Positions 12,501 through 27,500 of a stretch of DNA of 64,000 bases are shown piece by piece. Source of the stretch: Amphibalanus amphitrite (Eukaryota; Arthropoda; Thecostraca; Balanomorpha; Balanidae); assembly GCF_019059575.1 (NCBI RefSeq), contig NW_024882948.1, positions 1 to 64,000 on the forward strand, in the 5' to 3' direction. The notes under the pieces were generated by a model. That model was not told where the DNA came from and searched no databases. It worked only from the letters and a program-made list of their open reading frames with translations. A program made the translations under genes and the position numbers. Each line of letters starts with the position of its first letter. The stretch's first letter is position 1.

Positions 12501-15500
12501 CCCTGGCCTGCGGCGGCCATCTTACCTGGACCAGGTATGGCGCGTTGTCGTTGATATCGGTCAGCGTCAGTGTGAACGGTACGGAGTTTCCCTGTCCGAT
12601 GCCGCCCTCGTCCCACGCCTGAACGGAGAGCTCCCAGACCTCGCGTCCGCCGGTGCCCTCGTCACGGTCCAGAATCTGCCGGAACACACGTCATAGTCAT
12701 TAACATAACAGTCACAAATTGTTACCAACCGTCACAGTGTGAAAGCCGTCAACAAACCAGCATTATCAAACCGTCAGTGCTACAGACGGGTACAGGCCGG
12801 ATCATGCACGAATAGCTGCTACACACTGCTACAGGCCACAAAGATTTAGTATACGTCACACAGTACCGATACGATGTGTCATACACCGTTTCGGTCTGTC
12901 ATAAGCCGACATCGACCGTCACAAATCGTTATAAGACTGTCACAGCATAGCCGGAATGCGAGATAATAAGAACTAAGAATGGACGGCAATTTCGATGCAT
13001 AGATATGACAGTCATGGAGACTGGAATAGACAGCTGTTCCGATACACAAATATGACAGGGTCTCAGAATGGACCTGTCTCGTATACACAGCCCACAGTCA
13101 GATGTGCCGCCGTCAGATGGGTCGTATGTCAGTCGGGACACATTAGCAACGTCCACGGTCGGCGGCGGGGCCCTCATTAATCACAGAGGCGCCATCACGG
13201 TCCGTCGGCAGCCAACGGCGAGCGGACGAACCAGGATGGACCTGGGGATAGCCGGATGGACCAGGCTAGACCCCGAGATGGGCGGATGGACCCAGGATGG
13301 ACCCCGAATAGGCGGATGGACCAGGATGGACCCGGGATAGCCGGATGGGCCAGGATGGACCCAGAGATGGGCGGATGGACCCAAGATGGACCGGGGGATA
13401 GCCGGATGGACCAAGATGGACCCCAGACGGACCCCCGACGGACCCAGTGACGAGCTGACCCAGGACATGGAGCGGATGGACCCGAGACGGGGGATGGATC
13501 TGAGACGGGCGGTTCTCCGTCATCATTCTAAGGGTAGAATCGGCTGGCAATATGAGGGCCAAGATAGGTTAGGTATGCTATGGAAACAAATGATCCAGAG
13601 TATACAAATATGCCCTATTCAAAACGTTCGGTAGCACAGAAGGACTAAAATGATAAGAGATACGATGCAGGAACGATACTTTTCAACAAAACAAACACAA
13701 CACAACTAACTGACAGCACGAATACTGCAAAGACGCAGGCGCTTGCCACAGCATTAGCTTATCAGTCGAGCTTCCATACTACCGCTGGGATCCATAAATG
13801 ATTGTCATTTCATAAAAACCAGGCCCCACCTTATCAACTGATTGGTTCCGATCGATCGTATCGAAAAAAAAAATCATAATGGCACCAACATGCGACCGAA
13901 AACAGCCGGTGAGAATGGTTCCGGCGAACAAACGTATCCCGACTGATCAAAGAATACACTGCAGAAGTTGAGCCACCTGGCTCACCTGTAGAGCCGCAGA
14001 AGCAATATCAAAACGTATGGCGGGTGTCGGTAAAGTAAGACAAACGGCATCAATATATCACAATGCCTCTACGCCTTACTGTAACTCCGGCTCTCCCCCC
14101 CCCCCCGCTCCTCTCAATACCGTCAGTCCCAGCGCTGCGTCCGCTCACCTTTTGTACCAGAACCTCTCCGTTTTCGTTGATGCTGAACACATCATCCTCA
14201 GGGTGGTCGGGGAACACTCCTGGTCCGGAGAGCTTGTACACGATCGACGAGACGCCGGAGACCGGGTCCGGGTCGGTGGCCGTGACCTGAGGGCAGCAGA
14301 GGTTAGCGGAGGTTACCAGAGGTCACCAGAGGCCAGCAAATGTCAACAGAGGTCAGCAAACGTCTGCAAGGTTGATTAAGGTCAACAGAGGCCAGTGACG
14401 TTCTGAAATCAATAACGACCAAGAGAAGTAACTTGAGGACAACAGAGGTTAGTAGAAGTCAGTAGAAAAGAGACAAGTCAACGTTGACAAAGAACGGTTG
14501 AGGTCAGTAGAAAACACTCGCAGAGTTCAACTGAGGTCAACAAAGATCAACAGATATAAATGAAGATCCCAAGAGATCAGTAAAGGCCAGGCGCATTTAA
14601 AAAAGGTCACTGAGGGGTCGTATAGTTCGTCCCCTGTCTGCAGTCGCCGGTAAAGGTCAGCGTCGGCTCGGAGTCTGAACGGCCATGAAAGATTGCCGTG
14701 GAGGCGCGGAGGACGATAAAGCACAAGCCTGGTCAGGGACGGGGACTGGGGGGGGGGGGGGGGGGGCGGTACGCCGGTGGGAGACGGTTACACGGGCCTG
14801 TTTGGCCTGCGACCCTTGACGTGAAAATGAAGCCCGTATCGCAGTAATTCACAATAATAAACAGCCATAGATGATCGCTCCACGCTACCAGCTATTGAAC
14901 AGCAGCCTTAAATAAATAATAAAGGCCGGCGAGTGCAAAAGCCATCACCGTGAACAATAGCGACATCGGGCTAATTCACACTAAATATCCACGCCACCAT
15001 TTAACTTTCAAATCATAATAAATAGCCGTGCCCAGGTGCGAACTCCGCCCCAACGGTGAAAATAAACGAGCGGAATAGCATTAATAGTGACATTTTCAGG
15101 TCGGACAAACATGAAGTGTTGCCGCCTTCTTTGGAAGGCCCCGGTCGGATGTCCAGCTGTACCGATAGTTTCTCTGTGGGGTCTCGGCGTATGACTCGCG
15201 GTGCACACAAGTGTCCGTTCATCAATATCGGCAATCCATACGGGCACCGAATGAAACTGCGCCACTTTGGTCATCACGCCGAAATTACGAACATCGATTT
15301 CAGTTCCGCGCCAGGAAACGTGACTTATCAGCTAGTGGTTTCGCGAAAGGCATTGATCCTAGCTCTCAGGCAGTGTACTATAGTAGTTTTACGAAACCAA
15401 CCGCAGCCCACTCAGTGGCACTTTCCACTCTGTCGCCGGCGAGCCACGACGACAAAAGGTTTTACTTGTTACACCGGACGCGAGGCTCGCGAAAGGGCAC

Positions 15501-18500
15501 AGCGAACGGCGAAAATTGCCCCAGTAAACCGGGAAGTAAACGCCAGCCATGAAATTGCTATGTCACGTCCGGCACGAATGGCTCATATATTCGCACGTCG
15601 TGACGACAGCAGCCGAATGAATTATACATGCTCTCCAAATTACCCGGCCGCTTCTGCTCCGGCTTCACTGTTCACGTACGAAACCATTAATTCATTCGCT
15701 GTCTGCTAACACCCTACCGGAGCGCTATATGCGGGCCTTGCCCCGAGATCGGCTCTATATTATCCGAGTCAACTGGCAAGAGCCGTCAGTCATGGTGAGA
15801 GTTTCGTCAATAGTGAGTATACTGAGTTACGTCAATGGAGAGTGCTGAATTTCGTCAATAGTGAGTATGCTGAGTTACGTCAATGGAGAGTGCTGGGTTA
15901 CGCGAATGGAGAGTGCTGAGTTACGTCGATGGTGAGTACTGAGCTAAGTCAGTGGTGAGGTACTGAGCTGAGCAACATTGATAGCGAGTTAAGTCATTGG
16001 TGAGTTACCTACGTCGATGGTGAGAGGGTGGGTCGATTCTCACCTTGACGATGGGCTCGGAGGAGTCTCGCGGCCCCTCGCTCATCTTCAGCTGGTAGCT
16101 GGGCTTGTCGAACACGGGAGGCACGTCATTGATGTTGGTGACGTTGATGTCCACAGCGTGGGTGGCCTCGTACTTTCCGTCCGACGCCGTCACCGTGATT
16201 TTGTACTGCAGAAGACGAAAAGGTCAGTTAGGAGACTGGCTATATTAACATTGACTCTTGGCCAGCTGAATTAAGGATACTACGCTGAACCATATATTTG
16301 GCTTCTCAGACGTAAATGCATAAGTATTCTTTCCACATTGATACAATAAATCGATGCGCAATTTAATTCATGAATATCATTTAGAGCATCGCAATTCACA
16401 GTAATCCTCATTTAAAAATAACTCGCACAATTCTCTCCGAGAGCCAGGGTCGTGGACCGTGGTGCTGTTGGATCAGCATACAGCACTTGCGTCTAGGTCG
16501 CGGGGACTCACTGTGTTGACTCGCTCAAAGTCGAGTGCGTTCTTGACTCTGACGATGCCCGTGTCGGAGTCAATGTCGAACACGCCGCCGTAGTTGCCGT
16601 CCGTGATCTGGTACTGGATCTTCGAGTCTGACATTGGAGAGAGGCAGGTCACGACATACTCGTACAGTAGTTTGGGAGCACAAATAAACATGAGGGCATA
16701 AATCTGGGTCCTGAGCCGGTCGAAGACACCTCCACATTACGGCGAATAATACAGCATGGTGCATAGTTACTATGATACCAGCTGGCAATTGAACACAAAA
16801 TGACATCGATCCCTTATTTTTCGGGGAACAGCTCCAGCATATGACACGATCATTTTTATCAGACTGTCAGTACCAGTAACACACACACGACGACAATGTA
16901 GTATTGTCTACGAATCACCAATACAACGCCTAAAAATAGAACACAACAGTCCGAAGATAACATTCTTTCCTGCTGAATAGAAAACACATTTATAGCACAT
17001 ATAGCTTCTCCGACACCCAACTCTTCCGGGGAAGAAACCAAAAAGGTAAACTGCCTTAAAACCACTCCGGATCCCTGACCCAGCCACTCACCCGAGTCCT
17101 GGTCGCTGGCGAGCACCTCCATGACGTTGGCGCCCTTGTTAGCCTGTTCCGATATGGTGGCCTTGTATCTCCGGTTGGGGTCGAACACGGGTGGGTTGTC
17201 GTTCACATCACCAATCTCCACCTTGATGCGCTGTTTCACTGAGGACGGATGGCGGAGGTCAGGTCATGGAACAGGTGACCGGTGGGGCGCCATTTGCGCT
17301 TTATGGCATACCAGTATCTCCTCAGCGACAAGATACAGCGTGTAGGTACTGTAGGCCGTGGTAGAAATGAATTATAAGCAGAAAAGCCAACCTTAACAAT
17401 TAGTGTTTTATTATATATGCATTCTGCAACAAATGTTTGTACGCAGATGGTCTACTACGTAGTAACTACAGACTCCGGCTCAACTAGATTTATGCACAGG
17501 CCGAATTGGTCGACACGACAATGATGATAATCCGAAGACAAAAGAGCGTTCCATCAAAGTCTCCTCAACAAAAAGAGAATTACGGCAATAGTGAGCGTAA
17601 GTCATTAGCGCCTTAATACTAGTACATCAACATGGCTACTGATTACGGCTGCATTATTTACTGCCGTAATCCCCACCACCAGCAATAGCGTATTTCCCAG
17701 CATAATGCTGGGTAGAGACGTATGTACATACATGAGTCGAGCTGGACCGGAAGACGAGCCTTGCCATACTTGTATACTACGACACGAATCTCACCATACC
17801 TGTACTAGGTCAATACGTGTCCCACTATTCCAATGTTTGGTCAAAACATACCCCATCACACCTTTGTTACGCCGCTTTATAATATGTCCCATCACACCTG
17901 CCTCAAGTCAAGCCGAGTGTCACCATACCGCGTTGGCTCGACACGAGTTCCCTAACCTATGCTGAGTCGAGACACCTCCCACTTTACCTGTATTGGGTCG
18001 AGACATCTCCCACCATACCTATATTGGGTCGAGACACCTCCAACCGTACCTGTATTGGGTCGAGAAGTGTTGCGGATTCCTGACGGCGCCCCGTCCTCCG
18101 CCACCACAGTGACAGTGTAGAAGGGCGATGGCCGAGACAGGTCTTCCCGATCGAAACGCTCCCGGGTCTTGATCTCGCCCGTGTTCGGGTCGATGCTGAA
18201 GAGCTTCTCTTCTTCCGAGTTTGGCTCGAAGCGGTAGGTCACCTGTGGGGAGAGCGGAGGGGTCAGCGGGAACGTTCATATGAGGGTTATCGAAACGCGT
18301 GCTGTAAGAAATATACGCCCAATGTGAAAGTGGAGGAGGATGAGGGTTGAGAGATAATGAAACTGTTCACGGGTGTAGTGAGAATATTGAATGATGTTAA
18401 CAGTCACTTTCACGGCCCGGCCCATTCACAGGCCACACATCAGTGACCCGGAGGGCTGACACATCAGTGAATCAATGACCCTGACACACACGTCGCTCAA

Positions 18501-21500
18501 GTGACCTTGACAGTTGGCACACCAGTGTCCTGTGTAGCCCTGACACACAATGTCCTTGACCCTACCAGGCACAGCGGTAAAACCCGCCCGCTCCAGTACC
18601 GACCCTATGTCGTCGCGTGCCGCGCAAACCGCCAATACCAGACTCATTAATGTAATACGCCGTGCTGGTGGACGGTATTATGTTAATTACTGTGTCATCA
18701 GTGGTCTTGGTATTCCTCAACACAAAAAACAACACGGCCTCAAAATTGACGGGTAGGTGTATTTGTGGTTTAGTATGATTGCACGTAGTGCAAAAAGTGG
18801 AGTTTTGAAGGCCATTTGCTGGTAATGCCGATGCAGAGATGTATGTTATTAGGAGAGAGATTACTGTATGCCTGGCCTATTCAAATACATTAGCCTGAGG
18901 GGTGTGGTAATAACTGGTGTAAGCAAAGTGACCACGGTCAAAAACGAATTACCAAGTCAACATTTTGGGATGGCCTCGTTCAAAAAATGGCTAAGAGCTT
19001 CGGTCTAGACAATTATTTTATCGTTGGCATACAGTAAAATACATACCAAACTCGGCCGGTGATAAATTTTGAAGACCTCAGTCCTTACTGATTTTTGAAC
19101 TCGGCCTTCGGCCTCGTTCAAAAATTCAGTAAGGACCTCGGTCTTGAAAATTTATTTACACCGGCCTCGTTCAGTATTGTATATTACCACTAGCGTGTTC
19201 CTCGCAGTCGTGTTTGCCGTTCTGTCGATTGTTGATGACAGTGGGACTCCTATCGACGGAGGGTGATGACGGCCCACCGGCAAACACCGTGGTCCAGAGC
19301 CGCAGCATTGACTCAGAGAATGACGTGAACTGTATATCGACCAGGGGTTATGTACCTTATCGATTGACGCAAAATATGGATCAGTCAGGTAATAAGACTA
19401 TGTTTATATAGAGGAATCCGCCTCTACTGGCAAATCTGTACACACAAGACATACTTCAAGGGCTAGATGTTGCTAAACATAGACACATCATCTTATGATA
19501 TAAATATTATCGAACTTAAATAAGCTTATCAACATTCACAGTCCAAAGTCGTCCTATTATCATATCATAGCCGTCCGCTTTCCCTTCAAGCATTAACAAT
19601 CGCTCAATAACCATCCCTTCTCTCACACTAAACAGCAAAACCTACATTAATACAATTGATACCACAGCTCTTCCCCCTCCCATACACACCTGATTGTTGG
19701 GCGCCGTGCCGTCCTTGTCGATAGCCGATGTTTTGGTGACGTAGGTGCCCGGCTCAGAGTTCTCCGGCACCGTCACCGGGTCCGTGTTGTAGAAGATGGG
19801 TACCTCGTCGTTGGAATCCTCCAGGTCGATACGGAACGTGACCTCGGCGCCCGTCTGCTGGTCCGTCTGTGGAGGGTCAGGAAAGGTCAGATGGGGTCAC
19901 AGGTGAGCTGAAGTGATGGATGCCTGGACAGGACAGGAGAGGAAGATCAGGGAAGGAAAGTCAGGGCAGGGAAGGATAGGACAGGATAGGACAGGGCAAT
20001 GCAAAAAGGTCCAGCAGGAGAGAGTGGGGTAGGGTAGGGTAGGACAGGGTAGGGTAGGACAGGGCAGGACAGGACAGGACAGGACAAGACAGGGCAGGCC
20101 TGGGCAGGGCAGGGTAGGACGGGGCGGCGAGGGTCAAGGGTCAATCAGGGTCAATGTCTAACTCTTCTTAGGTTAGGAATTATAACGTCATGTCAAGACA
20201 AGGTAAGACCGGGCAGTTTAAGAGCAGTCTTTGTTTATGCATGCTTCGTTACGAGCAAACTAGCAGACTTTCTACAGCATTGGCTTGAACCGCTGTTCTG
20301 CTAAGGTACTGAAAACAAAATGTTGCAAACTTTACAATCTAATTTTCATTCTAAAAATACCCTCCACCTGAAGCTTGTGTGTATAATAACCGTGAAATAC
20401 AACGAAACTTGTATTATTTAATTACAGAGTGGCACAGGTTTCGCAGTCATTTAGAGAAGGAGCTACAGTCATTAGCAACTTGGATGCCTTTTAACGGCAT
20501 TGTCATAATCATACGGTTCAACAATGCAATCTCCACTAACTACAACTGAGCATTCAGGGCCATAAGCGCCTCTGCGAAGGCGAGGTCGACATGAAACTGA
20601 TCCAGAGGTCGCGGGTCACCGAGGCCGGCTTAACTACAAAACCACGGGAATTCTACGGAAATTCATCATTAACATGACATCGATGGTGAGAAGGCCATAT
20701 TCAACGGAAACGGTATTGAGAGCACTCGTTAAAAGTTCTAGTTTTAGCGTAGCTGGCTGTTCTAGACGTTCCAAGGTTATTTTGCGTGCGCATCGTCCAT
20801 AAGGGGAACAAATGACTTTACAGAGAGTCAGTCCTTCCATCCACATTGATTGTTAACCAAGGCCCAGTATAAAATAAGGATATTTCTTTCGTCCACCATT
20901 CACCAAACACCTGTTCTATCAACATGTCAAACCGTCTTTATCATCCCATAAGATCCGATCATCACAAGGGGACCTCCTAATCCCGTGCTAGTACCGCACA
21001 TTGTCACCCACCCCGAGGAGTTTTCAGGCCGTCCCACTCCAACCGGACACTATCCAATGACATCATCGACTGACAATGACGTCATTACCCGCCGCCCAAT
21101 GGCCGCCGTTTGCGGTCGTAAGCCGCTGTTGTCGCGAACATTAGCTGTGTTCGACAGGTATCGCCGTAATAACGGAACACGTCAGGTGGGCGTTCAGACC
21201 TGCGTTGAGTAGGGACCGTTGGAGTGGGGAAACCACCCCACCAAAGGGGGAGCGGTCACCAAGGGGGGGGGGCGACCTGAGGCCCGCCGCGTCAGGGGAC
21301 CAGCTCAGGTTCACGGATCGCTGATTCAGTAATCGTTCGGTCTGTTCTATGTACTGCATGACTGAGTTTGGTGTCAACAATGTTTCGTTTGATCCAGCAC
21401 GAAGCGTGTTTTATGTGAATAATTCGTAACACAACGAAAAAGCAGCACCTTCCGGGCATCCATCTCCAATAATGAGCCTAAATTACGCTTTGCATATTCG

Positions 21501-24500
21501 TCAGGTTGTAAATTGACTCGTTCAATTATGACCAATTCGTGAGTGCTAAAACCCTAAACGATAACCAAATAAAATCACTCACAAGCCAGCATAATGAAGC
21601 ATTATCGGTTTAACGATATCTCTATTGGCATAATACCGTTAATCTTTAGTTTACGCAGCATATCAGCAAAGGAGCCTGAGTGGTGCGGTAAATCACGCTG
21701 TGATTTTCGGACCCCGGCGCCGCCTTCTGCAGCTGGCACTGCTATACGCTGCGAACAACTCACCGTCCCATTCTTCATGTCCGGAGCGATATATCACACA
21801 ACTGCCGCCATAACCCACTAACGGCATCGAACAACCGCAATTTCGGCCGACAATGGGACACGAGCACGGCCGATTTGAATACCTCCCAGCGGCAACTTTT
21901 CGACTCCGGCTCCGCCCAAGTGGCTGCTAACAAGCACCTTCCAGACTCGCACGTTCACTGCTGACCACTAGTCTCCCCTCCCCCTTGCCCCCTGGGTCCC
22001 AAGGATCCCAACACGAACTCACAAAATAATTACCTGAAAAGTAGCTGCTAAGACCTAGCCAAGCCAACCTCCTCTGATGTGTTTTAGTACATGCACCCTA
22101 GCTCATCTTTCCTTGAAATCTACATACCGTGGCTCTGACAGTAATGTTGTAGCTCTCCAGCTTCTCGTAGTCGAGTTGCCGACTTCCTCCGTATTTGACG
22201 ATGGCGCCACCGTCGCCGTCCTCCTCCACGACAAACGTACGGTCTCTGTTGGTCTGCTCTTGGGAGCCGGCCACGATATCATAGTAGATGGCTGGACTGT
22301 CGGGAGAGTTGGAACTGCCGAGAGATGGAGGTGGGATGCGTCAGTCAAAAGAAGTTTATGAGCGCAGCATACACTCTTGAACAATGGGGGCATTGGTTTA
22401 GGGTTGCAGCGCAAAACTATACACTTGGTGGGACGTTTTACAGAAATTCGGAATTTCATTAGTTCTTAGCGTTGTTTTTTATATTCTATTTCTGCCAACT
22501 TAAAAGAACGGAAATACAGAGTACAAACTCATGAATAAAAGCAGTTAAGTTACATCTACTGTAACATTATAATACCAACTGCACTATAACCTGACAGGCC
22601 TTCAGAAGTCGAAAATGAACGCTATTAGGCTATCATGTACTTGGGCCATAAAGCCACTTGACTTTACTATGTAAAAAGAAACTACAGCCATCAAATCGAC
22701 AAACCAAATAGCCCATAACGATACCGTGCGTCGGTCGGCGCGGAAGCTCCTAACAAATTAACCGGTGCCCTTCTGGGAAACGTAACGGCCCGCATGGTAA
22801 GTACAAACTCCTAACGACTTCTGTCGAAGGCGGTAACGACCCGAAATATATGTTCAGGAAGCTATGGAGCCTCCCCCAGCCCTCAAACTACGCGACGATG
22901 GCCGAAAACTTTCAAACTTCCGGTGCATGGGCGTAGAAAATGCGCACTTATCGCACACTTTTGTGACTTGAGCGAAGTTCAAGCATGCCCTGAACAAATA
23001 GATCATCGCCGTACCTTGTCTCCACAACCAAAAGTCCAACAGAACTCTGACTTCATAAGCCACGGTCAGCAATTTTTCACAGCCATTTGTCGCCTGTCTG
23101 AAGGAAACGCCGACCAACCACGCGCCGCGCCGGACACCCGACACAACTGGTGAAGTCGCGACGGCCGTGAGCGTGATTTAGGACCCGGTCGGTGCAATTG
23201 CCCTCCTTCCCTCCCCTCGAAGGTCATGCGTACTAGCCTGACAATCTGTTTCAACCCACGTTCCCCTTCCCCTCCCATCGCGCACACTGCAAAGGTTTTG
23301 CCCGTCAACCGTGGTTGCACGTAACGGTACCTCTATTCCAGTCAAACGGACTCGTCGTCATGACCCTCTCCCCAGCTCCCTACCCCCCCCCCCCCCACAC
23401 ACACACAAACCCGAGGCTAAAATGGAGGGGCGTGTCAAGCCAGACCATTCTTCCATACAAATGGCTCACTGCATATGCAGAAACGACCCGTTAACGGTGC
23501 TAAAGGCCCGGAATCTGTAAGCGTTTTGGTTAGACTTACTTCGTGTGCGCATATTCGGGTATTTAAATAAACTATCACGCTTGGTTCAGCGACAGGCCAT
23601 TGTCGTCTTTTCTACTGCAGTCGCCCCTAATTTATGGGCTTCACGCAACAAATCCACCTCGAGGTCTTCCAACGCCGCTGCACTTTTACTATAGCATAAC
23701 TAATTTAAAAAAGAATATTAAATTATTAATGGCTTAACTTACTGAATCCTACATCTCTACACACGCTCCTCCATCTAAAACTTTGCATAAGACGTAACAC
23801 TTTAATATCATTTTAATAAGACCGCAATCGCGGTTTGACAGTGACCCAACGCTGACTTGCTATGTTCCCCTCTCATTCATACCGGCGGCCCAACTCACAC
23901 TGCCTTGACGCGAGCGATGGGTGCCTCCGTGTCTCTGAAGTTCTCCGGCAGGTGGTACGTCTGATTCGGCCTCAGGATGAACGTGGGTGGCCGCGTGTTG
24001 GAGTCCTTGACGGTGATAATGACGGACACCTCGGCAGAGAGGGGGTCCGCGCCGCGGTCCCGTGCCGTCGCGGTCAGACGGAAGTCGTAGTCGATCGAAA
24101 TCTGCGGAGGGTGAGGGGTGAGGAAGAGTGAGACAGGGGTAAGAGAAGGGAGAATGAGAGAAAAATGAGGAAGAGGGCTATGCAGTTTCAGAGACAGTTG
24201 AAGAAGGAAACTGATGGCATGACCAGAAAAAGGTTATAGCTCGTCGAAGAATAGCCTTTGTACGTGACTTTGCAGCATCAATTGTGATAGTCTTTTTCTA
24301 ACATACCACACCGATAAAAATAGTATTCCTACTAATGTGTTAGAGTCATCAAAGCAAGCACGCACAGTGAGGTCCCAACGAAGCCATTATGCTGCTGCAA
24401 AGCGACATGTCATGTCTATATTCAGTCCCTTCGTGGCGCATGCCGAGAACACTCAGGCCAAGGGGTCGTCAGCAAACACGTTCCAGACGTACCGTCTTTG

Positions 24501-27500
24501 CACTCGGCTCAGCTGTCTCATCAGTGCCAGTAGGTACGGTGTGTGTGGACTGGTGCAGAGGCGGAAGTGGAATGGAAGGGGTGAAGGGTGACAAACGGCA
24601 AAGGGGGACGGGGAATGCAAAAGAAAAGGAGAGGGGATAACCGAAAAACGGGGAATCATAACGCAAATACCCCGGCATCTCTGCAACTTCATAATACAGA
24701 AGCCCCCAACCCCCACTTACTAAATTCTCACAATGACCTCCAGCCGGCAGTCAGCCTAACTGTCTCCTCGCCTGAGAAACCGCTGCCCAGAGGCACCACT
24801 GCTCCCAAGACCCCTGTTACGAACCCCCAACCCTACCGCGCCCCATGACCCGGCCCGCTCCGCCACACTCCGGTACCGCCCACGCCGACACTGGGTCAAT
24901 ATGGTAGCAATTTACGGGTGTCTGGAGTGGCAGCACGAGGTGCTAATGTCGCACCTTCACTGCCACCTTTCAGCAGCCAGCGGCGCGCCAGTGGCGTCCA
25001 CGACACTCAGTCCGCCCCCGCGGTGCTCGAGGGCACGGGGACGGCGCCGGGGGCCGCTGACACTTGACGGTGGGATCGAGCAGGGGGAAATCACGGGACG
25101 GACGCGGGGCGGCGATGGCTTTGTTGGACGAGAATAGCGTCGAAGGGAGTGCAGATGAAGTCTGTATGTGCCAAAGAGACGAGGTGCATCGGGAGTCATA
25201 ACGAATTAGCATTGCCGAACAGACCCTAAAAAAACAATGCTGGATAATTTGGTGATTCATTTGCCTGATTCATACATCAAATCGACCCGCTTGCGGATAG
25301 TCCTCTAATTTACTAGTTCTTCATTTACGAGGTAACTACCCTTTTTATGTCAGCTGAACGGCGAAATAATCATTCCTGTAAGGACCAGCGATGAAAGCCT
25401 ACGAGGGTCATCAAATAAAACAATTCATTAACTTCGTCGCCAGCCAGTCCCCTATACAAATCACAATCACTTCATCCATCCATCTGCACACAATAATAAA
25501 TATCAGTTACCGAACAACGACACTGAAAAGTCGTGTGTTCTTCTTCCCAGTTGCACCACCGTCAATGCTGTTGCGCCCCTTTCACCCTCCCCCCTCTCCC
25601 CACCTCGTTCCGTCTAGACCACCCACTCTCACCCTTCCGTTCCCTTAAATTCCCCCCTCTCCCCGTTCCGTCCTCTAAGTCACCCCCACTATCCTCGTCC
25701 TGTCCCTCTAAGTCACCCCACTTTCCCCGCCTCGTCCCTCTAACTCACCCCTTCCAGTCTCCTGACTAGCGTGATGACACCGGTGCGAGGGTCGACGCTG
25801 AAGTACCCGGCATCGGCGTCTCTCAGTGAGGTCAGGTCGTACTCGACGGTTCCGTTCTCGTCACTGTCGGCATCGGTCGCGGAGATCCGCAGCACGGCAG
25901 AGTTGAGCTCCGTGTCGCGAGGGATCGACTCCTGGTAGCTCTGTGGAAGACGGGAGAAAAACTCGGTCAGATCGGGCGAGTGGGAAGCAATAAGGGGAAG
26001 ACTGAATGGTGTAAACGGTGCGAGATGCGCTTGAGTGTTGATATATAAGCTTGCGTGCTGATATATACGATTGTGAAACTGTTTACACATATCCAATCCA
26101 TCTTATCCGCTATTACGACAAAATTATATTCATCCATAAAAAATCAATAGCCATCATCAAAAGGCAATTCAGTTGTTTACTGTGGTATACTCATTACTCA
26201 ATGAGTCCACCGATTAACAATGCAAAGTTAAATGCTCAACTGCAAGCACAACCCTTTCTCAGAGGCCCAGTCTGAGCCAGCCCACCACACCTCGTTAGCT
26301 TTTAGCCGAGGTCCTATGTAGCACAGGACATTAATATAGGTACACGGATGCAAGCAGTCTAAGCGCTGAATTAGCCCGTATTACACACAGAATTAGCTGG
26401 TTCATCAATTACAAAATGAGTTAGACGGATTACTGGAGACGCACACTCTCATTCCCGACTCGCAGAATAGAGTCACTAAGTAGATAAGTTGTCAACCGGT
26501 AAGAACTTCCGAGACATAATAACGTCAATAATTCATCAAGAATTCCAGCGAAGAAAAGCGGCCACAATCTTGGTCCTATATTAACACTTGCCACGACTAT
26601 CAATATTAAGGGAACGACTGCGAATAAAAAGGAAACTACCAAACAAAATACTATATGAGCCCATCAACTGTGTTATAAATCTATCACAGCGCTGCCTCGC
26701 CCTCAATTAGCGTGGCAGGGGCCATAACAGAAAACTGCGGTCATTAAGCTAATTCGGTCATTTTACAACCCATTACGCCCCACAGGAGCCATTAACAGGA
26801 CCAATTCCTCACCAGCTTTCCCCGGAGACACAGAACTACGTCTCTAAATCCAAGATCCACATGCAGGCCGACGAATCTGCGAAGCCCGCCGTCCCTGACA
26901 GGAGGGCGGAGACTGTCGTTCGACGAACTCTAACCGACACCAGCCTCGCCGGGGTATTTAGCGGTGACCTACACGGCGCACTGGGTAATTCTCATTATCC
27001 TGTCACGTAAATCACCCGGACTACATGTCCCTCTCCTCACGAACGAAGCCAGGACGTTTACACAAGTCATGCTAGCAATCGGCAACGATTTATCAAACCA
27101 CCGCCTCATAGAAATTCCACAGAGGTCATTATCCCATTCGTCAACATTATTTGACGACCGTATCGGTTCCGGTAGCTCCATATCTGCCACAGCCTGAGAA
27201 AGCGCCCCGACTCGGTGTGCTAAGACTCTATTCCAGGACCGGCGTCACTATACAAACGACAGCGTTCTGAAAAAGCCGCCGGGTTCGACGGCGCGTTAGA
27301 AACGAGTCCGTTTAGCGAGATCACCGAACCATGTCATCACGCCAGCCGGGCCGTCCAACAGTCTCGCGTGGCTCGCCCACCAGACATCCAACAAGTATTC
27401 CCGCCGGCTTAAATGTCACCGCCACGTTAAAGTTTTACGGTATGAGTGCTCTGAAGACGGGACGGGGGCCGAACGAGCGTGGTGCTCGCTCCCGCGCCTC

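Noticed and set aside
13220-13500. Long open frames on both strands in the GGATGGACC repeat
   Set aside because: The frames follow from a repeat without stop codons; the peptides are simple repeats with no domain.
22128-22296. Shorter form of cadherin exon 8 starting at 22296
   Set aside because: It keeps the frame but loses a conserved strand (SNSPDS); the upstream acceptor fits the family better.
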